Assembly: GCA_039034035.1 (NCBI GenBank)
Contig: JBCCBN010000063.1
Coordinates: forward strand, 1-14,571
Direction: 5' to 3'
Length of the DNA stretch: 14,571 bases
Source: UBA5336 sp039034035
Lineage (GTDB): Bacteria; Pseudomonadota; Alphaproteobacteria; Caulobacterales; Hyphomonadaceae
The notes beneath the pieces were generated by a model. It had not been told where the DNA came from and did no database searches. It saw only the letters and a program-made list of their open reading frames with translations. This document shows, one piece after another, positions 8,801-14,571 of this stretch (its first letter is position 1; each line of letters opens with the position of its first letter). A program made the position numbers and the translations under genes.

Positions 8801-9047
8801 AGCGAACGAAGATCATCGGCGCATTGCAGAGCTCGCACGCCAACTCGCGACCATCGCCGCCACGGCGGTGGCAGGCGATGCGTATCTGGGTGATCCGAAC
8901 CGGTCACTGCCGGTACGGCGCCGGAAAATGCGCGATGCACTGGCAGCAACGGAGGAGCAGAAGGAACTCGAAAAGCTCTGTGCCGCGCTGCTCGGTACGA
9001 GCGCGCCTGAAGACGAGCCGGAGGCGGCCGGGACGGATGGTCCATGA
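5802..9047 (+). CDS. Large type IIG-like N6-adenine methyltransferase with possible degenerate nuclease domain
   Basis: From the ATG at 5802, in an ATGA overlap with the previous gene and behind GAGGGG, the product is 1081 residues. Motif X-like GQEWTPGWLSRHLAERC lies at 358-374, motif I IVDMCCGSGAILAEV at 386-400, motif II GFDIDP at 422-427, and catalytic motif IV SNPPWLAMSA at 597-606. About 160 residues separate motifs II and IV, an unusually long insert. NPPW is a known variant of NPPY. The end (roughly 800-1010, with GVLNSSALTEAI) looks like a target-recognition domain. Residues 25-110 have the rhythm of a type IIG nuclease domain: E31, D71 or D75, IEYE at 83-86, then QVREH at 101-105; but the expected ExK lysine is glutamate, so activity is doubtful. 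The order domain-helical linker-MTase-TRD resembles type IIG and PglX-like enzymes. An earlier in-frame start at 5709 is unlikely. Confidence 0.82.
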   Translation: MSASIEQARETLIRCRGLREKGAVEAVVRGEFQSRLRSIFPGKDDERWINHYGEGAEAHTKVGTKTGKAADRFIDNLVGSTTIEYEADLRIKAKRDEGYNQVREHVAGLIRAGAKDSQVRGILSDTVEWYAYDAALRPGADPASCTTDDIQLTEVETFTEGSDDAQAAERLTLFLRRHLAREQSRPLIAENLSFDLGLESPAYRRNVAALTALVDTGRKSDPSIALATDLWSHFVDHLEGAGGAFRTGPYVDEIYLNILARLLSANALAGSAIVSADDELQAILSGAYFRDRYQLDNLVEQDYFGWISRPTHIGGFLPVAREIQRDLYAYDFSRRAEEDLFGRLMAQLARRSQRKLLGQEWTPGWLSRHLAERCLDLLPAGEAPAIVDMCCGSGAILAEVIKAARDRYGYADITALHEVVTGFDIDPLAVALSKTTWVINLAAEINAAAAPVTIPVYHADSLFAVTPVSASIPMLGEGDTIDITLDGETIKLPAGLVHPDYRELFDRIVDWAYDEARDSAAPALTEGDATATLDTAAAACGVSLPAELRQAAITAVLALANRMKELAAAGRNGIWAFILRNTYRPGLLAGQFNGLVSNPPWLAMSALADNPYRDVLSRRATLYGVKPAGQSFLHLELGTTHLLHAVDRYLKPGAVVACLVPGTIFNGTHHERFRQRAFLTSARPVSFCVSEVWQVAPGTFKYPGAALIGHKEAGPDSANKPPQHGFVTRQDGPEAADFSIRKIGTTRTAWVLEKGGLPAAPAGSEEVSQQGADIMPRGAVCLEILNNTGSEYRVDTPTRGTKWGFTVKQVKELGGERFPGHVAPRFIHLMAQSENLLPFVLGADRAPVAIPAGRDTAGAWQIYEPAEIRRMGFTNTARRFTAINTRLKTVGAGNTLEYRINVRNKLAKQQFGDAGCIVLSGAGGKHICAACLPLTEADELVIDQTLYWQVVPDEDEAWFRTGVLNSSALTEAILPFNPEGDFGPRHIHTLPYRLMPAFDSANEDHRRIAELARQLATIAATAVAGDAYLGDPNRSLPVRRRKMRDALAATEEQKELEKLCAALLGTSAPEDEPEAAGTDGP

Positions 9048-9517
9048 CGACCGATTTCGACAAAGCCGGCGAGATACTCGAACGTGCCCGCCAGGCGGCA
9101 ATCGATTACTATCGATTGACCGGCAAACCGCTCGGTATCACCGGCGAGATAGGTGAATACCTCACGGCGCGGCTTCTCGGACTGCAACTCGTCGACGCCC
9201 GCGAGCCGGGCTATGATGCCATCGATGATGGGGGCCGAAAAATCCAGATCAAGGCGCGATCGATCCCAGACGCCAAACGCCGGGTCGGCCAGCGTCTCGG
9301 CTCCATCCGTCTCGACCATCCTTGGGATTGCGTGATGCTCATCCTGATGAACGAGACATTCGAGCCGCAGGCGATCTATGAAGCGGATCGGTCGTCCCTG
9401 GAGCAAGAGCTGACGCGGCCCGGCAGCAGGGCACGCAATGAGCGCGGCGCGCTCGCCGTCGGCGCCTTCATCGCCATCGGTCACGAGGTCTGGCGAAAAG
9501 ACGAGCATTCGCCATGA
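9044..9517 (+). CDS. Small PD-(D/E)XK-like nuclease candidate
   Basis: The 157-residue protein has a helix with GEIGEYLTARLLG (34-46), then GYDAID (57-62), then KIQIKARS (66-73). The spacing E38, D58, Q68-x-K70 matches the E-D-QxK active-site pattern of Mrr-like PD-(D/E)XK nucleases, in which glutamine replaces the usual acidic residue. Domains of this kind cut DNA with a metal ion; here the substrate is unknown and no DNA-binding domain is obvious, so it probably works with a partner. It overlaps the MTase upstream and the small gene downstream by four bases each (ATGA), which suggests balanced production. In the cassette it is the best candidate for the cleaving subunit. It could instead be a structural or inactive member of the fold. 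Confidence 0.62.
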   Translation: MTTDFDKAGEILERARQAAIDYYRLTGKPLGITGEIGEYLTARLLGLQLVDAREPGYDAIDDGGRKIQIKARSIPDAKRRVGQRLGSIRLDHPWDCVMLILMNETFEPQAIYEADRSSLEQELTRPGSRARNERGALAVGAFIAIGHEVWRKDEHSP

Positions 9518-9753
9518 GCAACGATAGCGAAGACCAGAATCCCGGGCAGCCTTATCCCGAAGAAGAGCAAGCGGAAGGGCCGCAGACCAATTTCGAGCGT
9601 CTGCTCACCCATCTCGGCGAGGACAGTCTCGCCGCCAAGCTGATCGAAGCCTACGTAGGCGCCGATGGCGCAGGCCGGGCAGCGGCGATCAGAGCCGTTG
9701 CCGATGACAGACTTACACAGATTAAGCGCAGCCATGACGAAGCCGCGAATTGA
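9514..9753 (+). CDS. 79-residue protein of unknown function between nuclease and ATPase genes
   Basis: I do not recognise this protein. The first 25 residues are acidic and proline-rich (SEDQNPGQPYPEEEQAEGPQ) and look disordered. The rest could form two amphipathic helices: FERLLTHLGEDSLAAKLIEA (about 27-46) and GRAAAIRAVADDRLTQIKR (about 53-71). There are no cysteines and no membrane segment. It is likely real: its ATG overlaps the stop of the nuclease-like gene, the frame is open to a point 20 bases inside the ATPase gene, and without it the operon would contain a gap. A small protein ahead of an SMC-like ATPase would suit an adaptor or accessory subunit, as in Lamassu or ABC-3C systems, but nothing in the sequence proves it. 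Confidence 0.65.
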   Translation: MSNDSEDQNPGQPYPEEEQAEGPQTNFERLLTHLGEDSLAAKLIEAYVGADGAGRAAAIRAVADDRLTQIKRSHDEAAN

Positions 9754-12253
9754 CAGCATCAGGATTCAAGGCTTTCGGGCCTTCGGCAAAAAGGCGCAGG
9801 ACCTCGCCTTTGGTTCCAAGATCGCGGCCGTTTGGGCGCCGAACAGCCAGGGAAAGACAAGCCTTGCCGAGGCATTTGAATTCCTGCTCACCGGACAGAT
9901 TGTGCGCCGGCAGCTCATGGCCAGCACGCAGGACGAGTTCGCCGATGCGCTGCGTAATGCGCACATGCCCGCGGCTGATCCGGTCGTTATTCAAGCGACC
10001 ATCACGGCACCTGATGGCAGCAAGCATAGCCTTGCCCGCACGCTGACCGCAGACTACGCCAAACGGCAGGATTGCCAGACCAAGCTAGAGATCGACGGTA
10101 AGGTGGCCAATGACGCGCAGCTTGCCACCTTCGGCATTCATCTGTCCCAGCCGCCGCTCGCTGCCCCGGTTCTCGCGCAACATACGCTTGGCTACCTGTT
10201 TTCCGCCAAGCCCCAGGATCGTGCGACCTATTTCAAGACAATCCTAGAGGTCACGGACCTTGAAGAGCTGCGTGCCGCAGTTGCCACCCTTGAGGCTGGT
10301 ATCGCTCCGGCCGAACCGCCGGAATGGACGAAGCTGAACGCGGCAATCTCTATCGAAGCGGCGAAGTCACATCTTCAGCCCCTTAGCAAATCCGTTCCGT
10401 CCAGCAGCGATCTTGCCGACGGGCTCGACAAGGCGGTCGCCGCCGTGATCGCTGCGGCTGGGGCGAGCGTTCCTGCCACGCCGGAAGAGCGTCTCACCGC
10501 GCTCGAAACACTACTTTCAGAACGCCGGGAAAAGACCTTCTCGATCGATGGCTTCAAAAAGAAGGCGCTCGCCGATTGGACGGCACCCGCCGAGACCGTA
10601 TGGGAGCAATTACAGACCTACCTGACCGAACGCGGCAAAGTCGATAAAGAAACCCGGCGGCTCACGGCCCTGTTTAGGGAAGCGCTGTCTATTCCTGCGG
10701 TCGGAGCAGCGAGCGGACCGCTTGATTGCATGCTGTGCGGCACTGAAGACAGCCTGACGCCGGAACGGGTCGCGTTCATCCGCGCGCGCGTCAGCGAAAC
10801 CGAGACATTCCAGAAAGCCGAAAAGGCGGTGCTGGATGCACTTCGGGCCATGAGTGGCAAGCTTTCGACGCATGGAAATGCTGTCTCCGACGCGCTACCG
10901 CGCTTCCTGACGGCGGGCGCGAGTATGCGCCGCGCCGACGGATTCCGCGTATCTCGAATCCGCGATCTTGTCGGCGCTGAAAACGCGGCGCTTGTCGATC
11001 GCTGGCTCTCTTGCGCCCGGAGGCTCGCGCGCAGCCACGTGCAGATCGCGCGCGAGATCCGAATTTTTGCAGGCACGGTTTCCGGCATGGTCGAGGATCC
11101 CGATACGCTTACGGACGTAAAGGCGCTGCGGGACTCTTTTGATGGCATTGCGCACGCACACGATGATTTCTCCGGCAGTCTCGAAGGCTACCAGGATGCC
11201 GAAACCGCACTGCTTGAGGTTCTTTCCGACTTGATCGACGCAGCAAGTGATACGGCAGGATGGCAGGACCTCCTTGATATTTCCGGTGATCCCAGTGCCC
11301 TGCGCGCCGCGCTGGTCGATCGTCATTCGCAAAGCGCCCTGAAGGCCGAGCTGGGCAAGGCGCTGGCGCAAATCGACAAGGGCAACGAGAAGGTGCTCGA
11401 CGACAAGTTCGGCGAACTCAGCGACAGTATCCAGTATTGGTGGGATTTGCTGCGCCCCGGCGAGGCGACCTTCTTCTCCGCCGTGAAACCGCGCAAAGGC
11501 GCGCGCCGGACGGTCGATTTCAAAGCCGGCCTGTCGGTTCACGCCGACCGCAGTGGGGCGAAACTGCGCGATGTCATCGCGGTGTTCAGCCAGTCGCAGC
11601 TCCACTGCCTGGGACTCTCGCTGTTCATTGCCCGCGCGCTGCATGAGGGAGCAGGGTTCATCGTACTGGACGATCCGATCCTGTCGAGTGACGAGGATTA
11701 CCGCGCCTACTTCAAGGCCAACGTGCTTGAGGAACTACTCGCCGCGGGTGTTCAGGTCATCATCCTGACCCAGGACCAGAAATCCTGGAAGGACCTCGAA
11801 CACCGCTATCTTCACCGCAAAATCGATATGTTCCAGATCGCCATGATCGATCCCGCCGACGGTACCACCGTTACCAATACCGGCGACGATCTGATGGCGA
11901 TGATTACCCGCATCGAGGTTCTCGCACGTGGCGGTCATGCCGATCTGCGTAAGCAGGCGGGGGAGTTGTTGCGCAATGCGGCGGAGCGGTTCTGCAAGGA
12001 GGTGCTAGTTCGCCACCGCTGGGCGAACGGTCATCCGCAGGCCGCGCTCAGCGACTATGACGGCAAGAATCTTGGGCAGCTCAGTCCGCAGGTCGAGCCG
12101 CTGATGACAAGTGATCCCTCTCATCCCGGCAAGTTGCGGTCGCTCGGTAACGAGCTTAATCCTGCCAAGCATGATGACGGGATTCCACCGCAGGGAACGC
12201 TGAAAGTAGCGCTCGGCGACCTTCGTCACTTAAGAGCCCAATACCTTCGCTAG
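9734..12253 (+). CDS. RecF/SMC-like ATPase with CxxC pair
   Basis: This 839-residue protein opens with IDSIRIQGFRAFG, the typical first strand of RecF/SMC-type ATPases. Walker A is APNSQGKTS (35-43). CMLCG (332-336), reminiscent of the Rad50 zinc-hook cysteines, lies in the middle of a long largely helical insert. The signature region is FSQSQLHCLGLSLFIARAL (618-636), with FSQSQ in place of LSGGQ. Walker B is FIVLDDP (642-648), with SSDEDYR as the D-loop region and ILTQD (677-681) a likely switch strand. A helical domain of about 100 residues with NELNPAKHDDG follows; I cannot name it. Such ATPases sense DNA ends or structures and control an effector nuclease. I prefer the ATG at 9734, just ahead of the fold; 9704 and 9665 are in-frame alternatives. 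It overlaps the previous gene by 20 bases and closes the operon. Confidence 0.83.
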   Translation: MTKPRIDSIRIQGFRAFGKKAQDLAFGSKIAAVWAPNSQGKTSLAEAFEFLLTGQIVRRQLMASTQDEFADALRNAHMPAADPVVIQATITAPDGSKHSLARTLTADYAKRQDCQTKLEIDGKVANDAQLATFGIHLSQPPLAAPVLAQHTLGYLFSAKPQDRATYFKTILEVTDLEELRAAVATLEAGIAPAEPPEWTKLNAAISIEAAKSHLQPLSKSVPSSSDLADGLDKAVAAVIAAAGASVPATPEERLTALETLLSERREKTFSIDGFKKKALADWTAPAETVWEQLQTYLTERGKVDKETRRLTALFREALSIPAVGAASGPLDCMLCGTEDSLTPERVAFIRARVSETETFQKAEKAVLDALRAMSGKLSTHGNAVSDALPRFLTAGASMRRADGFRVSRIRDLVGAENAALVDRWLSCARRLARSHVQIAREIRIFAGTVSGMVEDPDTLTDVKALRDSFDGIAHAHDDFSGSLEGYQDAETALLEVLSDLIDAASDTAGWQDLLDISGDPSALRAALVDRHSQSALKAELGKALAQIDKGNEKVLDDKFGELSDSIQYWWDLLRPGEATFFSAVKPRKGARRTVDFKAGLSVHADRSGAKLRDVIAVFSQSQLHCLGLSLFIARALHEGAGFIVLDDPILSSDEDYRAYFKANVLEELLAAGVQVIILTQDQKSWKDLEHRYLHRKIDMFQIAMIDPADGTTVTNTGDDLMAMITRIEVLARGGHADLRKQAGELLRNAAERFCKEVLVRHRWANGHPQAALSDYDGKNLGQLSPQVEPLMTSDPSHPGKLRSLGNELNPAKHDDGIPPQGTLKVALGDLRHLRAQYLR

Positions 12254-12311
12254 AGCTTCGGTTCAAAGATGGTTTCAGCTGTATTCTGGAACTTGAGAGC
12301 AAATTTTTTTT
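12254..12311 (+). terminator. Possible weak terminator after the cassette operon
   Basis: Eight T residues at 12304-12311 follow a region in which GCTTcGGTTC (12256 on) can pair imperfectly with GAACttGAGAGC (ending 12300), leaving a large loop. The T run sits about 50 bases after the ATPase stop and before the convergent copG remnant, the right place for a terminator. The stem is poor, so this is a tentative call. Confidence 0.3.
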
Positions 12312-12317
12312 GAGATG
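12309..12317. repeat. Right copy of the 9-bp direct repeat
   Basis: TTTGAGATG in the same orientation as the copy at 1481-1489. It lies in the 97-base gap between the ATPase stop and the end of the copG remnant, and partly overlaps the T run, which raises the chance of coincidence. Confidence 0.3.
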
Positions 12318-12350
12318 TGCGTTGGTTGCTCGGGCTACAAAATACCAACT

Positions 12351-12628
12351 TCATTCAGCGAAATCAGTATCCCCCACCACTTCGTCTGCAAACCACCGCC
12401 CCTTCTGCACGCGCTTGCCCAAGGTCTCGACGAATCCGTCGAACCGCTCACGCCCTTTGGCCTGCGCCGCGTCAGGGCGGCTTCCTGCATGTCGGCGTGA
12501 TCGGGCGAGAGGAAGGATTCGACCGCCGCCTCGACGATGGCGGAACGGGTCACGCGTTTTCGGTCGGCGATATCGTTGATCTGGCCGATCAACTCGGCTG
12601 GCAGGGAGAGGTTGAGACGGTCGCGCAT
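12351..12628 (-). pseudogene. CopG-family regulator of the transfer operon, with internal deletion and frame change
   Basis: The N terminus from the ATG at 12628 is an intact ribbon-helix-helix: RLNLSLPAELIGQINDIA, then RVTRSAIVEAAVESFLS, through DMQEAALTRR (about residue 50). After that the frame continues to a stop at 12335 with low-complexity sequence (97 residues). Shifting frame at 12473 gives DAAQAKGRERFDGFVETLGK, then RVQKGRWFADEVVGDTDFAE and a TGA at 12351-12353, which I recognise as the conserved C terminus of CopG proteins beside traG. The middle segment of a normal protein of about 140 residues (coiled linker and hydrophobic stretch) is missing. GACGCGGCGC spans the junction, consistent with deletion between short repeats. 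The gene follows traG by ten bases with a GAGGA ribosome site, so it was part of the traG-copG-trbB operon. The DNA-binding half may still be made. Confidence 0.72.
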
Positions 12629-12638
12629 CGGTCAGTCC

Positions 12639-14571
12639 TCAGAGATCGATGCCGTCATTTCGGTCCATCGAGGCCTGTCGGGCCATCTGCCCCATCTGCT
12701 TGCGCAGGACCTGCCGTTGCCGTGCGGCCTCCTCCGGTTCGTCGTCGAGCATCATCTCGAATTCACGCGCCGGTTCGGCGGTCCTTTCTGGGGCCACCGC
12801 CAAATGCTCGGCCAGGTCCGGTTCCCGACGCAGGCCTGCGTTCGCCTCATCCGCATTGGTCGACGGCGCCGTTGCGCGCGAAGCTGTATCGGCTTCTATG
12901 GTCGGAAGAGATGACCATGGATCATCCTGCATCATCGGCGTGCCGTGCTGCGGTTCTGGTGGCGGCACTACCCGATCGACGAACCGCTTGTCCTCGAAAT
13001 ACCGCGCCTTTTTCGCTTGGATCGGCGGGGAACCTGCGACCATGACGATTTCATCGTCGGGCGGGAGCTGCATGATCTCGCCGGGCGTCAGGAGTTGGCG
13101 CGCAGTTTCAGAGCGCGAGACCATGAGGTGACCCAGCCAGGGCGCCAGCCGGTGGCCGGCGTAGTTCCTCATCGCCTTCATCTCGGTTGCCGTGCCGAGC
13201 GCATCAGAGACGCGCTTGGCGGTGCGTTCGTCATTGGTCGCGAAGCTCACCCGGACGTGGCAATTGTCGAGGATGGCGTTGTTCTGGCCATAGGCCTTCT
13301 CGATCTGATTGAGCGACTGGGCGATCAGGAAGCTCTTGAGCCCGTAGCCCGCCACGAACGCCAGCGCGCTTTCGAAGAAATCAAGCCGTCCAAGTGCCGG
13401 GAATTCATCCAGCATCATCAGCACGCGATGGCGGCGGCGTTTGTCCTTCAGATCCTCGGTCAGTCGGCGACCGATCTGGTTCAGGACCAATCGGATCAGC
13501 GGCTTGGTGCGGGAGATGTCCGAGGGCGGCACGACGAGGTAGAGGGTGGTTGGTTGCTCCGCCCCGATCAGGTCGTCGATCCGCCAGTCACAGCGCCGGG
13601 TCACCTGGGCGACGACCGGGTCGCGGTAAAGCCCAAGGAAGGACATGGCCGTCGACAGAACGCCCGAGCGTTCGTTGTCAGACTTGTTCAGAAGCTCCCG
13701 CGCGGTGGAGGCAATGACCGGATGCGGGCCGGCCTCCCCCAGGTGACGCGCCGCCATCATGGCTTCCAGGGTCTGCTCGATCGGGCGGCGTGGGTCGGAG
13801 AGGAAGGCGGCAACGCCGGCCAGGGTCTTGTCTCGTTCGGCATAGAGCACATGCAGGATCGCGCCGACCAGCAGCGAGTGCGAAGTCTTCTCCCAATGGT
13901 TTCGCTTCTCCAGCGAGCCTTCGGGATCGACCAGCACGTCGGCCACGTTCTGGACGTCTCGGACCTCCCATTCGCCGCGCCGCACCTCCAGCAGCGGGTT
14001 GTAGGCGGCCGAGGTCATGCTGGTCGGATCGAAGCGCAGCACGCGTCCGTGGCGCGCGCGGAACCCGGCGGTCAGATCCCAGTTCTCGCCCTTGATGTCA
14101 TGGACAATAGCGGAGCCCGGCCAGGTCAGCAGCGACGGGACCACGAGGCCCACACCCTTGCCGGACCGGGTCGGCGCAAAGCAGAGCACATGCTCCGGCC
14201 CGTCGTGGCGCAGGTAGTCCTGATCCAGCTTGCCCAGCACGACACCATCGGAGCCGAGCAGCCCGGCAGCCTCCACCTCGGACCTGTTCGCCCAGCGGGC
14301 CGAACCATAGGTATCGACGTCGGCGGCCTCGCGCGCCCGGATGACGGACATGATGATGGCCACGGCGATGGAGATGAATCCGCCCGAGGCCGCGATCGCG
14401 CCGCCCTCCCAGAACACCGTTCGCGCATAGGCGTCGTAGAAGTACCACCACCAGAAGAAGGCGGGCGGCGGGTAGATCGGCATGCCGAAGGCCTCGAACC
14501 ACGGGCTGCCCAGTTGCGCCTGAAACCCCAGTCGCCAGGCCACCCATTGCGTTGCGCCCCAGGTCGTCGTG
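12639..14571 (-). CDS. traG: TraG/VirD4-type coupling protein, 5' end outside the window
   Basis: This is the type IV coupling ATPase that links the relaxase-DNA complex to the mating channel at the inner membrane. Counted from the GTG at 14543, there are two hydrophobic segments (about 27-38 and 46-67), Walker A APTRSGKG at 123-130, the conserved HDIKGENW at 148-155, and Walker B VLMMLDEFPALG at 374-385. SFLIAQSLNQIE (404-415) and RVSFATNDERTAKRVSDALG (431-450) are conserved through the family. The tail from about residue 520 is acidic and variable. The GTG is not the true start: the frame is open to the window edge and the extra residues TTTWGATQWV match the usual TraG membrane segment. No frameshift is seen in the visible 644 codons. 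It ends ten bases before copG. Confidence 0.95.
   Translation of the reverse strand, partial: TTTWGATQWVAWRLGFQAQLGSPWFEAFGMPIYPPPAFFWWWYFYDAYARTVFWEGGAIAASGGFISIAVAIIMSVIRAREAADVDTYGSARWANRSEVEAAGLLGSDGVVLGKLDQDYLRHDGPEHVLCFAPTRSGKGVGLVVPSLLTWPGSAIVHDIKGENWDLTAGFRARHGRVLRFDPTSMTSAAYNPLLEVRRGEWEVRDVQNVADVLVDPEGSLEKRNHWEKTSHSLLVGAILHVLYAERDKTLAGVAAFLSDPRRPIEQTLEAMMAARHLGEAGPHPVIASTARELLNKSDNERSGVLSTAMSFLGLYRDPVVAQVTRRCDWRIDDLIGAEQPTTLYLVVPPSDISRTKPLIRLVLNQIGRRLTEDLKDKRRRHRVLMMLDEFPALGRLDFFESALAFVAGYGLKSFLIAQSLNQIEKAYGQNNAILDNCHVRVSFATNDERTAKRVSDALGTATEMKAMRNYAGHRLAPWLGHLMVSRSETARQLLTPGEIMQLPPDDEIVMVAGSPPIQAKKARYFEDKRFVDRVVPPPEPQHGTPMMQDDPWSSLPTIEADTASRATAPSTNADEANAGLRREPDLAEHLAVAPERTAEPAREFEMMLDDEPEEAARQRQVLRKQMGQMARQASMDRNDGIDL

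Larger units (their letters stand above)
1490..12308 (+). other. Inserted defence-like cassette within the tra/trb operon
   Basis: The seven plus-strand genes lie between minus-strand copG and trbB, which are normally neighbours. Six of the seven overlap a partner by 4, 14 or 20 bases and the first is 52 bases away, so this behaves as one operon. It includes no transposase, integrase or recombinase, so how it arrived is not visible. Boundaries are drawn at the 9-bp repeats only as a convenience; the true edges could be anywhere in 1323-1624 and 12254-12350. Confidence 0.65.

Noticed and set aside
1625..12253. BREX, DISARM or type I restriction identity
   Set aside because: No PglZ, BrxC, DrmA/B, HsdR or any helicase motif is seen; only the methyltransferase part is shared in general type.
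12317..13045. 242-codon plus-strand open frame over copG and the traG tail
   Set aside because: Antisense to recognisable CopG and TraG sequence, arginine- and proline-rich composition typical of a shadow frame.
1..14571. CRISPR array, rRNA, tRNA or insertion sequence
   Set aside because: No regular repeat-spacer pattern, no tRNA-like fold and no transposase or terminal inverted repeats were found by eye.

Overview
The window is high-GC proteobacterial DNA. It most resembles the conjugation loci of alphaproteobacterial integrative elements and plasmids; that placement rests on the likeness of the TraG, CopG, TrbB and TrbC sequences to such elements as I remember them, not on a search. Both ends carry minus-strand conjugation genes: traG (coupling protein, 5' end outside the window) and a CopG-family gene on the right, trbB and trbC (3' end outside the window) on the left. 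In such elements the usual order is traG-copG-trbB-trbC in one operon.

Here about 11 kb (roughly 1323-12350) on the opposite strand separates copG from trbB. It reads as a single operon: a 66-residue ribbon-helix-helix protein, a Zn-ribbon adenine methyltransferase (MTase), an Eco57I-type N6-adenine MTase, a 1081-residue type IIG-like MTase with a possible degenerate nuclease domain at its N terminus, a small PD-(D/E)XK-like protein with an E-D-QxK signature, a 79-residue protein of unknown function, and an 839-residue RecF/SMC-like ATPase with a CxxC pair. From the first MTase on, every gene overlaps the next by 4 to 20 bases. A tandem 10-bp repeat ahead of the ribbon-helix-helix gene is a candidate operator.

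The inferred picture is an anti-DNA defence cassette: three MTases for self-marking or recognition, coupled to a nuclease-like protein and an SMC-like sensor ATPase. No helicase, PglZ, DrmA/B or HsdR-like motor is present, so it is not BREX, DISARM or type I restriction. The last three genes recall Lamassu-type nuclease/small protein/SMC sets. I do not recognise the whole combination as a named system.

Both genes bordering the insert are damaged. trbB has one extra base in a G run that breaks its frame, and copG has an internal deletion that puts its conserved C-terminal part out of frame. The transfer operon is therefore both split and possibly decaying, while every cassette ORF is open.
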